A stretch of DNA of 64,000 nucleotides from Actinomycetes bacterium (GTDB lineage: Bacteria > Actinomycetota > Acidimicrobiia > Acidimicrobiales > Ilumatobacteraceae). Position 1 is the stretch's first letter. The number at the start of each line of letters is the position of its first letter. Below the pieces are notes generated by a model that was not told where the DNA came from, ran no database searches, and was given only the letters and a program-made list of their open reading frames with translations. The stretch is from positions 1 to 64,000 of the forward strand of contig JANYCT010000039.1 of the NCBI GenBank assembly GCA_025360105.1, written 5' to 3'. Shown here piece by piece: positions 20,762 through 31,994 of this stretch. The position numbers and the translations under genes were made by a program.

Positions 20762-22513
20762 GTGAGCCACGAAGCCGCCGAGAGCGAACCGTTGTCGTGG
20801 CCGCTGGTCGAACGAAGGCGCAACCCGCCGGAATCTGGCGCACCCGACGAACGCACCGTGCGGCCTCGTCACGCCACGCCTGAATCCGTCAGCAGCATCG
20901 CGGCCGCACCGCTACTCCCATTCCGAATCGCCGCGCTGGTCGGGGCAATCATTCGAGGGGCCGAGTTCTACACCCGATCAAACTGGTCGTTGTTGGTCGC
21001 CACCGCCGTCGTTGCGGCATACACCGTCTTCGTGATAGCTCGACCCATCGCGTACCACAACGACAGCCGCACCCGATTGCGGGTAGTCGTCGAGCTTGCC
21101 TTGGTGACGAGCGCAGTGCTCGTCACCGGCGGCTGGGCATCGCCACTCGCGCTCTGCCTGGTGCCCACGTGCATGCTTGCCGGATTCGTGGGTGGCACCC
21201 TGTTCAGCGCCCAAGTCGGGCTGGGCGCCACTGTCATAGTCACGCTGCAGTACCTGAAGAGCGCCGGCGCGCATCAGGGTCTTCGTGACGCGGGCTTGTG
21301 GCTCGGCCTGCTGTTACTCGTGGCCGTCACCAGCGGCCTGTCACACCGCGCGTCGCTCGACTCGGCCCGCCATCAGCAGGCTGCACTCGATCGGGTCGGG
21401 CGCTTGGCGGAAGCCAACGCGCTGCTGTTCTCATTGCAACGTGTGGCGCAGACGTTACCCGCTTCGTTGGACCTCCAGGACGTCCTCAATTCCACGGTCG
21501 CTCGGGTTCAATCGCTTATCGACCACAGCATGTTGACGATTCTGCTGTACAGCGACGTCACCAGCAGGCTCGAACCGGCACGGATTCAGGGATACTCGGT
21601 CACCGCCACATCACTTCGCGATGGCCTGCCCGAAACGGTGCACGAAGCGTTGCGCGCACCCAAGACGGTGCGTCGCGACGAACTCGACCCGATCGGCGGA
21701 CTCGGCCCACACGCACGCTCCGGGCTCTACGCCGCGTTACGCGCCCGCGGCGCAGTGATCGGGATTATCGCAGTCGAGTCGCTCGAGCCGTCGCACTTCG
21801 GACCACAACAAGCAGAGATTCTGCATGGCCTTGCGGAACCGTTCGGGATCGCTATCGACAACGCCCGGTTGTTCCAGCGGCTGCGAATCGTGTCGGCCGA
21901 CGAGGAACGAAATCGCATTGCTCGCGATATCCACGATCACATCGGATCATCACTCGCGTTCTTGGGTTTCGAGCTCGACCGCGCTCTCGGAGCCACCGCG
22001 CGTGGCGAGTCGGTGGAGGCCACCCTCAGGGAACTTCGTGATGAGGTCACCAACATGATCGGCGACGTTCGCGAAACCCTCTACGACCTTCGTTCCGACG
22101 TTTCCGAAATGCAGGACCTGACATCGACTCTGCAGCAGTTCATCAATCGGCTCCAAAGCCGCAGTGGATTGACGATCACCTTCGCATGTGATCGGCACGA
22201 TCGCCTCACGATTGCCCAAGAACGCGAGATCTGGCACATCGCAAGAGAGGCGCTGATCAACGTAGAGCGCCACTCCCAGGCGAAGCACGTGTCGGTCACG
22301 TGGACTTCCACGCCGGCTCATGCGGTCCTCACCATCAGCGACGACGGCATCGGTCTCACCGAGCAATCAGGCCGCCTCGACTCATACGGCATGGTTGGCA
22401 TGCGTGAGCGCGCGACAAGTATCGGTGCCCAACTGACGACTGAATCCTCGCCGAACGGTACCGTGGTTCGCGTCGGGCTCCGACAGCCTCAGGGGGCAGC
22501 ACAATGGGATTGA
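20762..22513 (+). CDS. Sensor histidine kinase, NarL/DesK-type (HisKA_3) with membrane and GAF domains
   Basis: 583 aa with a GTG start. Residues 1-55 are polar. About six TM segments (residues 57-195) form a membrane input module. A short coiled coil leads into a GAF domain (about residues 225-385). The HisKA_3 phosphoacceptor is in DEERNRIARDIHDHIGSS, and the HATPase domain shows HIAREALINVERHS (N box) and ISDDGIGL (G box), with MRERA near the end. It overlaps the following response regulator gene by 10 bp, so the pair is co-expressed. The signal is unknown. It sits between coaE and rpsA, which are neighbours in mycobacteria. Confidence 0.92.
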   Translation: MSHEAAESEPLSWPLVERRRNPPESGAPDERTVRPRHATPESVSSIAAAPLLPFRIAALVGAIIRGAEFYTRSNWSLLVATAVVAAYTVFVIARPIAYHNDSRTRLRVVVELALVTSAVLVTGGWASPLALCLVPTCMLAGFVGGTLFSAQVGLGATVIVTLQYLKSAGAHQGLRDAGLWLGLLLLVAVTSGLSHRASLDSARHQQAALDRVGRLAEANALLFSLQRVAQTLPASLDLQDVLNSTVARVQSLIDHSMLTILLYSDVTSRLEPARIQGYSVTATSLRDGLPETVHEALRAPKTVRRDELDPIGGLGPHARSGLYAALRARGAVIGIIAVESLEPSHFGPQQAEILHGLAEPFGIAIDNARLFQRLRIVSADEERNRIARDIHDHIGSSLAFLGFELDRALGATARGESVEATLRELRDEVTNMIGDVRETLYDLRSDVSEMQDLTSTLQQFINRLQSRSGLTITFACDRHDRLTIAQEREIWHIAREALINVERHSQAKHVSVTWTSTPAHAVLTISDDGIGLTEQSGRLDSYGMVGMRERATSIGAQLTTESSPNGTVVRVGLRQPQGAAQWD

Positions 22514-23139
22514 CCGCACTACTCGTGGACGACCACACCATGCTGCGTCAGGGCCTTCGACGCGGCCTGGAGGCCGAGGGCATCCGGGTGGTCGGCGAAG
22601 CTGGCGACGGTGAGACCGGAGTTCGGCTCGCGCTCGAGCTTCGACCCGATGTCGTTCTGATGGACGTGTCGATGCCCAACGTCGATGGGATCGAGGCGTC
22701 CCGTCGCATCCTCAGGGCCGATGGCCGTCAGAAGGTGATCATCTTGACCATGCACATGGATCGCACCATCATCAACTCGGCGTTGCGAGCCGGCGTGTCT
22801 GGCTATCTCACCAAGGACTGCTCAATGACAGAGGTCGTGGAAGCCATCCGTCTTGCCACCAACGGCGACACCGTGCTCTCCAAGAACCTCGCCGCGCTGA
22901 TGCTCAACGCGGCGCGTGGCGTGGAATCCGACCCCGAGGTCATCATCTCGCCGCGCGAGGAAGAGGTCCTGCAACTCGTGGTCGACGGCCTCGGCACCAC
23001 CGAGATCGCAACGCGACTGTTCATCAGCCAAAAGACAGTGAAGAACCACCTCGCCTCCATTTATGACAAGCTCGACGCGCGCGACCGGACGCAAGCAGTA
23101 CTGACCGCCGTCCGTATGGGAATTGTCCGCATCAAGTGA
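22504..23139 (+). CDS. Response regulator, NarL/FixJ family (REC + LuxR-type HTH)
   Basis: 211 aa. The receiver domain has the phosphoacceptor Asp in VVLMDVSMPNVDG (about residue 54), an acidic pair at LVDDH and the conserved Lys in YLTKDC. The C-terminal LuxR HTH is recognisable by ISPREEEVLQLVVDG and LFISQKTVKNHLASIYDKL. It is the cognate DNA-binding partner of the kinase just upstream, whose stop it overlaps. Targets are unknown. Confidence 0.94.
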   Translation: MGLTALLVDDHTMLRQGLRRGLEAEGIRVVGEAGDGETGVRLALELRPDVVLMDVSMPNVDGIEASRRILRADGRQKVIILTMHMDRTIINSALRAGVSGYLTKDCSMTEVVEAIRLATNGDTVLSKNLAALMLNAARGVESDPEVIISPREEEVLQLVVDGLGTTEIATRLFISQKTVKNHLASIYDKLDARDRTQAVLTAVRMGIVRIK

Positions 23140-23151
23140 ACCCGGGTGCGA

Positions 23152-23179
23152 CAATGGGGCCGGTTGCCCGACCCCATTG
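23152..23179. terminator. Hairpin between convergent response regulator and rpsA
   Basis: Arms CAATGGGG (23152-23159) and CCCCATTG (23172-23179) flank a 12-nt GC-rich loop 12 bp after the response regulator stop. It is probably a terminator for the two-component operon and could also act for rpsA from the other side. No T-run follows. Confidence 0.55.
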
Positions 23180-23235
23180 ATCCACGCCTTGTTGCCCAGC
23201 GCTTTGGCTGAGTGAACGCTGACGCCCACTGGCTG

Positions 23236-24606
23236 TCAGACCTCTTCGGTGACAGGCTCCTCGGCGACGGCTTCGTCAGCTACCGGTTCGGTCTCCACAT
23301 CGATGGCCGTCTCTGACGCACCGTCAGCAGACTCGGGCCCTCCGCCGTTTTCCTGGTAGTACTCGGCCCATGCGGCTTCGCGCTCGACGTCGTCGGCGCC
23401 GACAGCCCAGTTGCCGTGCTCGTCCATCTCGAAGTGCTGACGGTATTCCTCGGCCAATTCGCCACCTTCGGCAGCCTGCTTGATCGACAGGCTGATGCGG
23501 CGGCGGGCGAGGTCGAGATCGATGATCTTGACCCACAGCTCTTCGCCAGGGGTGACGACCTGCTCGGGTGAGTCGACGTGATGGGCGCTCATCTCGCTGA
23601 TGTGCACCAGGCCTTCGATGCCCTCGCCCACCTGTGCGAACGCGCCGAACGGCACGAGCTTGGTGATGCGGCCATACACCAGCTGGCCCACTTCGTGACT
23701 GTTCGCAAAGATTTGCCACGGGTCCTGCTGAGTGGCTTTGAGCGACAGGCTGATGCGCTCGCGGTCGAAGTCGACATCGAGCACCTGCACGGTAACGGGA
23801 TCGCCGACGGCAACCACCGCACCCGGGTGATCGACATGCTTCCACGACAATTCGCTGACGTGGATGAGACCGTCCATGCCACCGAGATCGACGAACGCAC
23901 CGAAGCTGACGACGCTGCTGACCACACCGCTGCGGATCTCGCCGGGCTTGAGGTTGGTGAGGAACTCGTCGCGAGCTTCCTTCTGCGTCTCTTCCAAGTA
24001 GGCGCGTCGGCTGAGCACGACGTTGTTGCGGTTCTTATCGAGCTCGATGATCTTGGCCTGCACCATCTTGCCCACGTAGGGCTGAAGGTCGCGAACACGA
24101 CGCAGCTCGACCAGCGATGCGGGCAGGAAGCCGCGCAGACCGATGTCGACGATGAGACCACCCTTGACGACTTCGATGACGAGACCTTCGACCATGCCAT
24201 CGGCTTCCTTGAGCTTTTCGATGTTGCCCCAAGCACGCTCGTACTGCGCCCGCTTCTTCGAGAGCAGCAGTCGCCCCTCTTTGTCTTCCTTCTGCAGAAC
24301 GAGCGCTTCGACCTTTTCGCCGAGCTTGACGATCTCGTGCGGGTTGACGTCGTTGCGGATGCTGAGTTCGCGGGCGAGGATGACGCCCTCGCTCTTGTAA
24401 CCAATGTCCAACAGGACTTCGTCACGGTCGATCTTCACCACGGTGCCGTGGACTAACTGGCCATCTTCGACTTCTACGAGAGTGCCAGCAATTGCGTCGG
24501 CGAAAGACATGCCGAGATCATCGGAGATGACCTGGCGGGGGGTGTAATTGCCCTCTTCATCAAAGGTGCCAAAGGCAGATGAGGTGGCGGTCGAGGTATC
24601 GGACAA
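23236..24606 (-). CDS. rpsA: 30S ribosomal protein S1
   Basis: About 456 aa with four S1 RNA-binding repeats. Repeats begin near GQLVHGTVVKIDRDEVLLDIG, GMVEGLVIEVVKGGLIVDIG, GEIRSGVVSSVVSFGAFVDLG and GQLVYGRITKLVPFGAFAQVG. An acidic C-terminal tail rich in Glu/Ala/Val follows. S1 delivers mRNAs to the 30S subunit. The start is uncertain. TTG 24606 gives MSDTSTATSSAFG and lies downstream of a plausible promoter and leader hairpin; a GTG at 24690 would add 28 poorly protein-like residues. Neither has a clear Shine-Dalgarno sequence. Confidence 0.93.
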   Translation of the reverse strand: MSDTSTATSSAFGTFDEEGNYTPRQVISDDLGMSFADAIAGTLVEVEDGQLVHGTVVKIDRDEVLLDIGYKSEGVILARELSIRNDVNPHEIVKLGEKVEALVLQKEDKEGRLLLSKKRAQYERAWGNIEKLKEADGMVEGLVIEVVKGGLIVDIGLRGFLPASLVELRRVRDLQPYVGKMVQAKIIELDKNRNNVVLSRRAYLEETQKEARDEFLTNLKPGEIRSGVVSSVVSFGAFVDLGGMDGLIHVSELSWKHVDHPGAVVAVGDPVTVQVLDVDFDRERISLSLKATQQDPWQIFANSHEVGQLVYGRITKLVPFGAFAQVGEGIEGLVHISEMSAHHVDSPEQVVTPGEELWVKIIDLDLARRRISLSIKQAAEGGELAEEYRQHFEMDEHGNWAVGADDVEREAAWAEYYQENGGGPESADGASETAIDVETEPVADEAVAEEPVTEEV

Positions 24607-24647
24607 GGAGGTATTCGCTTTCAGAGGTGGATAGGGAAGATGGTCAG

Positions 24648-24664
24648 CGACCGCGAGGCGGTCG
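24648..24664 (-). promoter_or_regulatory. Leader hairpin upstream of rpsA
   Basis: A perfect 7-bp stem (CGACCGC/GCGGTCG) closes a 3-nt loop, about 42 bp upstream of the proposed TTG start of rpsA. S1 is autoregulated through its own leader in other bacteria, so a translational operator is conceivable. Alternatively it ends transcription of the methyltransferase gene upstream. Confidence 0.35.
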
Positions 24665-24677
24665 TGGCACCTCGGCG

Positions 24678-24706
24678 ATGTTATCAGCACGCTGGGGATT
24701 CGTCAC
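24678..24706 (-). promoter_or_regulatory. Possible rpsA promoter
   Basis: On the minus strand GTGACG (24701-24706), a 17-bp spacer and TAACAT (24678-24683) resemble a sigma-70-type promoter, each box matching four of six consensus bases. Initiation would fall near 24670, downstream of GTG 24690, which favours the shorter rpsA start. This is pattern matching only. Confidence 0.3.
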
Positions 24707-25431
24707 CAGGGGCGGGTGGCGAGCACCAGGAACTCCGGCGACTCCGTGGAGGGTGGATCAAAGCCGTATCTGCCGGGCTCGACGCTGCAGATCGAATCGA
24801 CCGACAGACCCACCGTAGCGAGCACTAGCCGCAACTCGCGCGGCGTGTAGCAGCCTGTCCAGAGATCCACCTCGGCGGCTTGCCCCGCCGGGTTGCGTAC
24901 CTCGGTTCGTTCGCGATTCACCCCGGTGTCGGCGTCGAAGCTGGCTGCTTCGTGGTACTTCACGGCGAAGTAGGCGTTGAACGCACTGAGCGCCAGACGC
25001 CCGCCCGGCCGGAGCGCACGGGCCATCCCCGCCAACACCGACACATCGTCGCCGTTTGCCGTCATCAGACCGAACGCTCCCTGACAGAGGCAGATCACAG
25101 CGTCGAACTCGCCGTCGAACGGCATCGACCGCGCGTCGAGGCGCTCGAACGTGGCGTCTGGTAACGCTGCCGCGGAGGCCAAGTCGATGAATGCCTGGCT
25201 GATGTCGATGCCGTGCACGGTGACGCCGCGGCGAGCGAGTTCGAGCGCGTGCCGGCCCGGACCGCAACCCACATCGAGCACGCGCGTGCCTGGATGCAAA
25301 CCGAGAGCGACGACGAGATGATCGATCTCTTGAACGGTTCCCTTTGTGAACGAATAGCGCAGGTATGCCGGACCCATGTGCTGCGCAAGGGGCTCGAACC
25401 AGTGCCCCTCGACTGATGGCCCAGGATCCAT
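24703..25431 (-). CDS. Class I SAM-dependent methyltransferase
   Basis: 242 aa. Motif I is VLDVGCGPGRHALEL, then GIDISQAFID, FDAVICLCQGAFG and LRPGGRLALSAFNAYFAVKYHE. It resembles the Methyltransf_25/31 group. The N-terminal WFEPLAQHMGPAYLRYSFTKGT is characteristic of a conserved actinobacterial subfamily often found by polA; the substrate is unknown. The ATG lies 3 bp after the polA stop, so it is in the polA transcript. It separates polA from rpsA, which are adjacent in mycobacteria. Confidence 0.86.
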   Translation of the reverse strand: MDPGPSVEGHWFEPLAQHMGPAYLRYSFTKGTVQEIDHLVVALGLHPGTRVLDVGCGPGRHALELARRGVTVHGIDISQAFIDLASAAALPDATFERLDARSMPFDGEFDAVICLCQGAFGLMTANGDDVSVLAGMARALRPGGRLALSAFNAYFAVKYHEAASFDADTGVNRERTEVRNPAGQAAEVDLWTGCYTPRELRLVLATVGLSVDSICSVEPGRYGFDPPSTESPEFLVLATRPW

Positions 25432-25433
25432 CG

Positions 25434-28094
25434 TCAGCCCTTGGCAGCGGCCCAGCTCTGGCCCCAGCTCACGTTGACCTCGAGCGCTACGTCGAGCTGC
25501 GCTGCGTTGCGCATGATGTCGATGATCAGCGGACCGACGACCTCGCGCTCGGCCGAGGGCACCTCGACGAGCACTTCGTCATGCACCTGCAGGATCACCT
25601 GACTCACGTGGCCGCCCTGCTCGAGTGCTTCGTCGATACGCACGAGCGCCACCTTGAACACGTCGGCCGCAAGGCCTTGAATGCCGGCGTTCATGGCCTG
25701 ACGCTCGCCGGCCTGGCGGATGCGAAAGTTCGAGTTACTCAATTCCGGGATGGGACGGCGTCGCCCGAACAGCGTCTCGGTGAACCCACGCTCGCGGGCC
25801 TCTTTGACGGTGGCATCCATGTATGCGCGCACTTTGGGGAACGCCTCGAAGTACGCGTTGAGGATGACCGATGCTTCATCGGTGGCGATGCCGAGTCGCT
25901 GGCCGAGGCCATAAGCCTCCATGCCGTAGGCGAGACCGTACGACACCATCTTCGCCTTCGAGCGCTGATCCAACGTGACCTCGGCTGGATCCACGTTGAA
26001 CACGCGGGCGGCGGTGGCGTTGTGGATGTCCTGTCCGCTCGCGAACGCATGGATCAGCCCCGGGTCGGCAGCGAGATGCGCGATGCAGCGAAGCTCGATC
26101 TGGTTGTAGTCGGCTACCAACAGCACGCAACCAGGGCCCGGGATGAAGGCCTTGCGAAACTGGCGACCCTCTTCAGATCTGACTGGGATGTTGTGCAGGT
26201 TCGGCTGGTCGCTGCTGAGTCGGCCCGTGCGGGCCACCGTTTGATTAAAGGTCGCATGAATTCGACCATCGGCAGCGACCTCGTTGAGCAGCCCCTCGCC
26301 ATAGGTGCTGCGCAGCTTTTCGACCTCGCGGTACAACATCAGCGGGTCGATGAACTCGGGCCACTGATCGCGCAACTTCTCCAGCGTTGCCGCGTCGGTG
26401 GAGAAACCCGTCTTGGTCTTCTTGCCCGGCGCCAGGCCTCGCTCGGTGTAGAGGATCTCGCGCAACTGCACGGGCGAGTTGATGTTGAAGGGGCGACCAA
26501 CGACTTCTTGCAGCACGCCGGCCAGACGCTGCGCCTCGGTGGACAGGCGGTTGCCCAGATGACGCAGCTCGTCGGCGTCGACCGCGATCCCGACGTGTTC
26601 CATCTTGGCGAGAATGCGCACCAGTGGGTTCTCGATGGACGCATATAGATCGCCCATACCTTGAAACTCGAGTGCATCGTGCAACGCATCTGCCAGACGC
26701 GAAACAGCCAGCGCTTCGCGCGCTGCGCGCTTGGGCTCATCGACACCGCTGTCACCGAAGTCGAGTTGCCCTCGCGCTCCCGGCTCGTCGGGAGGGAATC
26801 GGAACGCTGTGTACTTCTCGAGCAGATCGGCTACGGCGTATCGCGACTCAGACGGGTCGATCAGGTACGCCGCGATCGCGGTATCGAGCGTGAGTCCACG
26901 CATGTCGAGACCGTGCCCGAACATCCATCGCATTGCGGCCTTCACGTTGTGGCCCCGCACATTGGGATGCGACGTCAGCGCGGCACCAACTGCAGTGTCA
27001 CCCAGATGATCGACCGGAATCCAGACGCACTCGGCGGCATCGGCATCGAGCACGATGCCGAGCCCAAGAAGTTCTCCACGGCCCGGCTCGCCGAGCCATT
27101 GCGCCGCAATGTCGAGGCGGGGCAGTCGCTGCAGGATCGCCAAGGATTCTTGCGCCGACACGCTGACGAACAGTTCTGCTTCGAGCACCTCGGCGGACTG
27201 CACCGCGGCGCCGGTGAGGCCGATGGAGGCGAGTGCGTCGTTGAGACGATCGAGCAGCGAACGGAACTCGAGGAACTCGAACAGGCGCTGCACCTCGTCG
27301 GTATGCGGCGTGAAGCCGAGCGCGTCGTAATCAACCTCGATAGGCGCGTCGCAGCGCACCACCATGAGCTCGTGGTTCAACCGCGCGAGCGCCTCGTTCT
27401 GGATCAGTGATTCCTTCAGCTTCGGCGTCTGCTGATCGACGTTGGCGAAGATGCCGTCGAGGTTGCCATACGTGGTGATGAGCTTGGCCGCAGTCTTTTC
27501 GCCTACACCCGGCACGCCCGGCAGGTTGTCGCTGCTGTCGCCACGTAACGCCGCGTACTCCGGGTACTGAGCCGGGGTGACACCGGTCTTTTCGAAGATG
27601 CCAGCTTCGTCGTACAACGCGTACTCGCTGACGCCGCGCTTGTTGTAGAGCACGCGTACGTGCGGGTCGCTCACGAGCTGATAGCTATCGCGATCGCCGG
27701 TAACGATGATGACGTCGTCGCCTCGCTCCCTTATCTGCTGGGCCACAGTGCCGATGATGTCGTCGGCCTCAAAACCGACCAGATCGATGGCAGTTACATC
27801 GAGCGCGGCGAGCACTTCGCGCACCAGCCCCATTTGCTGGCGAAGAATATCGGGGGCGGCCTCACGCTGGGCTTTGTACTGCGGATTGGCGTAGTGACGG
27901 AACGTCGGCTCAGGGCGGTCGAATGCCACCAGCACGCCATCGGGCTTGTGCTCCTTGACGAGGTTGATGAACATCGAGGTGAACCCAAACACGGCGTTGG
28001 TGACCTGTCCGCTGGCCGTAGCCATGTCGGTAGGCAGCGCGTAGAAGGCTCGATACGTCAACGAGTTGCCGTCGAGAACTAAGAGTTTGGCCAC
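25434..28094 (-). CDS. polA: DNA polymerase I
   Basis: About 886 aa. It fills gaps in excision repair and removes RNA primers. The N-terminal 5'-3' exonuclease/flap domain spans residues 1-290 (LLVLDGNSLTYRAFYALP, GFEADDIIGT, GDSSDNLPGVPGVGEKTA). The middle 3'-5' exonuclease-like domain lacks the D-x-E metal motif, so proofreading is probably absent. The polymerase domain has motif A VADYNQIELR, motif B RSKAKMVSYGLAYG and motif C LQVHDEVLVEV. Tyr719 in motif B replaces the Phe of E. coli Pol I. GTG 28094 was chosen because it fits the family N-terminus and starts just after the upstream regulator gene. Confidence 0.97.
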   Translation of the reverse strand: MAKLLVLDGNSLTYRAFYALPTDMATASGQVTNAVFGFTSMFINLVKEHKPDGVLVAFDRPEPTFRHYANPQYKAQREAAPDILRQQMGLVREVLAALDVTAIDLVGFEADDIIGTVAQQIRERGDDVIIVTGDRDSYQLVSDPHVRVLYNKRGVSEYALYDEAGIFEKTGVTPAQYPEYAALRGDSSDNLPGVPGVGEKTAAKLITTYGNLDGIFANVDQQTPKLKESLIQNEALARLNHELMVVRCDAPIEVDYDALGFTPHTDEVQRLFEFLEFRSLLDRLNDALASIGLTGAAVQSAEVLEAELFVSVSAQESLAILQRLPRLDIAAQWLGEPGRGELLGLGIVLDADAAECVWIPVDHLGDTAVGAALTSHPNVRGHNVKAAMRWMFGHGLDMRGLTLDTAIAAYLIDPSESRYAVADLLEKYTAFRFPPDEPGARGQLDFGDSGVDEPKRAAREALAVSRLADALHDALEFQGMGDLYASIENPLVRILAKMEHVGIAVDADELRHLGNRLSTEAQRLAGVLQEVVGRPFNINSPVQLREILYTERGLAPGKKTKTGFSTDAATLEKLRDQWPEFIDPLMLYREVEKLRSTYGEGLLNEVAADGRIHATFNQTVARTGRLSSDQPNLHNIPVRSEEGRQFRKAFIPGPGCVLLVADYNQIELRCIAHLAADPGLIHAFASGQDIHNATAARVFNVDPAEVTLDQRSKAKMVSYGLAYGMEAYGLGQRLGIATDEASVILNAYFEAFPKVRAYMDATVKEARERGFTETLFGRRRPIPELSNSNFRIRQAGERQAMNAGIQGLAADVFKVALVRIDEALEQGGHVSQVILQVHDEVLVEVPSAEREVVGPLIIDIMRNAAQLDVALEVNVSWGQSWAAAKG

Positions 28095-28101
28095 GGAGCG
28101 C

Positions 28102-28677
28102 CTACGGCCGAAGGGTTCCGGCGACGACTCGCTCGGCAACGTCGCGCATGCGTCCGCGCTCGCTCATCGCCGTGCGCTGCAGAAAGGTGAAGGCTTCCTG
28201 CTCTTTGAGTCCGCATTCGTCGGCGAGAATGCCTTTTGCGCGATCGATGATCTTGCGCGACTCGAGCTGCTCGCCCAATGCGTCAACTTCACCGGTGAGT
28301 GACTGCAGTTCGCGGAAGCGGCCGATGGCCACTTCGATGGCCGGGATGAGATCGCTTTTCTGGTAGGGCTTCACGAGGTACGCCAGTGCACCCGAATCAC
28401 GAGCCTGCTCGATGATCTCGCGTTGGCTGAACGCAGTGAGGATCAGCACACCACAAAGGCGCTCGGCGTTGATGAGTGCCGCTGCTGCGAGACCGTCCAT
28501 CCCCGGCATCTTGATGTCGAGGATGGCCAGATCGGGACGCAGCTCACGAACCAGTTCCACGGCCTTGTCGCCGCGGCCGGTCTCGCCAACGACGTCATAG
28601 CCCTCTTCCTCGAGGGTTTCTTTCAGGTCGAGCCGGATAATGGCTTCGTCTTCTGCGATCACCACTCGGATGGTCAC
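28102..28677 (-). CDS. pdtaR: ANTAR-domain response regulator (PdtaR/AmiR-NasT family)
   Basis: 191 aa. The receiver domain carries the acidic pair in IAEDEAIIR, phosphoacceptor Asp in LAILDIKMPGMDG (about residue 53) and Lys in YLVKPYQKSDL. The C-terminal ANTAR domain (SRKIIDRAKGILADECGLKE) binds paired RNA hairpins to antiterminate transcription. The closest known analogue by context is mycobacterial PdtaR, also near polA. No paired PdtaS kinase is in this window. It ends 7 bp before the polA start. Confidence 0.92.
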   Translation of the reverse strand: MTIRVVIAEDEAIIRLDLKETLEEEGYDVVGETGRGDKAVELVRELRPDLAILDIKMPGMDGLAAAALINAERLCGVLILTAFSQREIIEQARDSGALAYLVKPYQKSDLIPAIEVAIGRFRELQSLTGEVDALGEQLESRKIIDRAKGILADECGLKEQEAFTFLQRTAMSERGRMRDVAERVVAGTLRP

Positions 28678-28750
28678 GGCACGGTCCTTTCGGTAGCGGG
28701 CACTCCCGCATCACCATTCAACCACGCGGAAGGCCCAGCGCGAACGTGCG

Positions 28751-29035
28751 TCAACCGAGCATACGGTCGAGCAGCAGATCCTGACGTCGTTCGAGCTCGG
28801 CGATGGACTCCACCACGTGGAGGCGATGTTTGGACATCGCGTCGGCGTGGGCCTGCGCATGGTGATAATCGTGCGAGGCGCCCGGGGTCTCTGACACCAA
28901 TGACCGGATACCCATGTCGTCGGCCTCGTCAGACAGATGCGCAAGTTGCTCATCGATCACGTTGAGTTCCTCGCGGAGCTGACGAAGCCGAGCACTCGCC
29001 TGTTTGAGTCGTCGTTCCACCAACCATGTTCCCAC
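28751..29035 (-). CDS. Small coiled-coil protein of unknown function
   Basis: 94 aa, highly charged, with two predicted heptad-like helices (LVERRLKQASARLRQLREEL and HVVESIAELERRQDLLLDRM) joined by a His/Asp-rich turn. There is no TM segment or Cys. It lies 73 bp upstream of the ANTAR regulator on the same strand and is divergent from furA. I do not recognise a characterised family. The ATG start at 29035 is the first in frame. Confidence 0.65.
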   Translation of the reverse strand: MGTWLVERRLKQASARLRQLREELNVIDEQLAHLSDEADDMGIRSLVSETPGASHDYHHAQAHADAMSKHRLHVVESIAELERRQDLLLDRMLG

Positions 29036-29140
29036 TTCGCCAGTCTACGAACGCGTGCGGTTCTGGTGGTGACTTCCGTGAGATGCATGACGGGCGCACT
29101 GGACTCCCCGTGCCGTCGTGCGCCGAACAAGAGCTGATTA

Positions 29141-29169
29141 TTGACAGAGTCCAGAATGTGTGGTCTGAT
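29141..29169 (+). promoter_or_regulatory. furA promoter and probable FurA operator; transcript likely leaderless
   Basis: TTGACA (29141-29146), a 17-bp spacer and TCTGAT (29164-29169) form a good promoter. The furA GTG at 29177 begins 7 bp after the -10 box, so the mRNA should have no leader. The segment TTGACAGAGTCCAGAA resembles, from memory, the FurA-box sequence described upstream of actinobacterial furA genes, which suggests autorepression. Confidence 0.65.
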
Positions 29170-29176
29170 TCGGCTT

Positions 29177-31868
<2,692 letters not shown>

Positions 31869-31994
31869 TCACCCCGACCTGAGGCGTTCCAACTGAGCCG
31901 GGTCTGCGCCACGTCGTTGGCGCAGACCGCTCGCGCGAATTGAAATGGCGGCCTGCGATGCTGACTTGCAAGGGTCGCACGGCAGACTGGCAGC

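Noticed and set aside
29141-29176. TTG 29141 as the furA start codon
   Set aside because: It is the -35 box TTGACA; the extra 12 residues do not match the Fur N-terminus.
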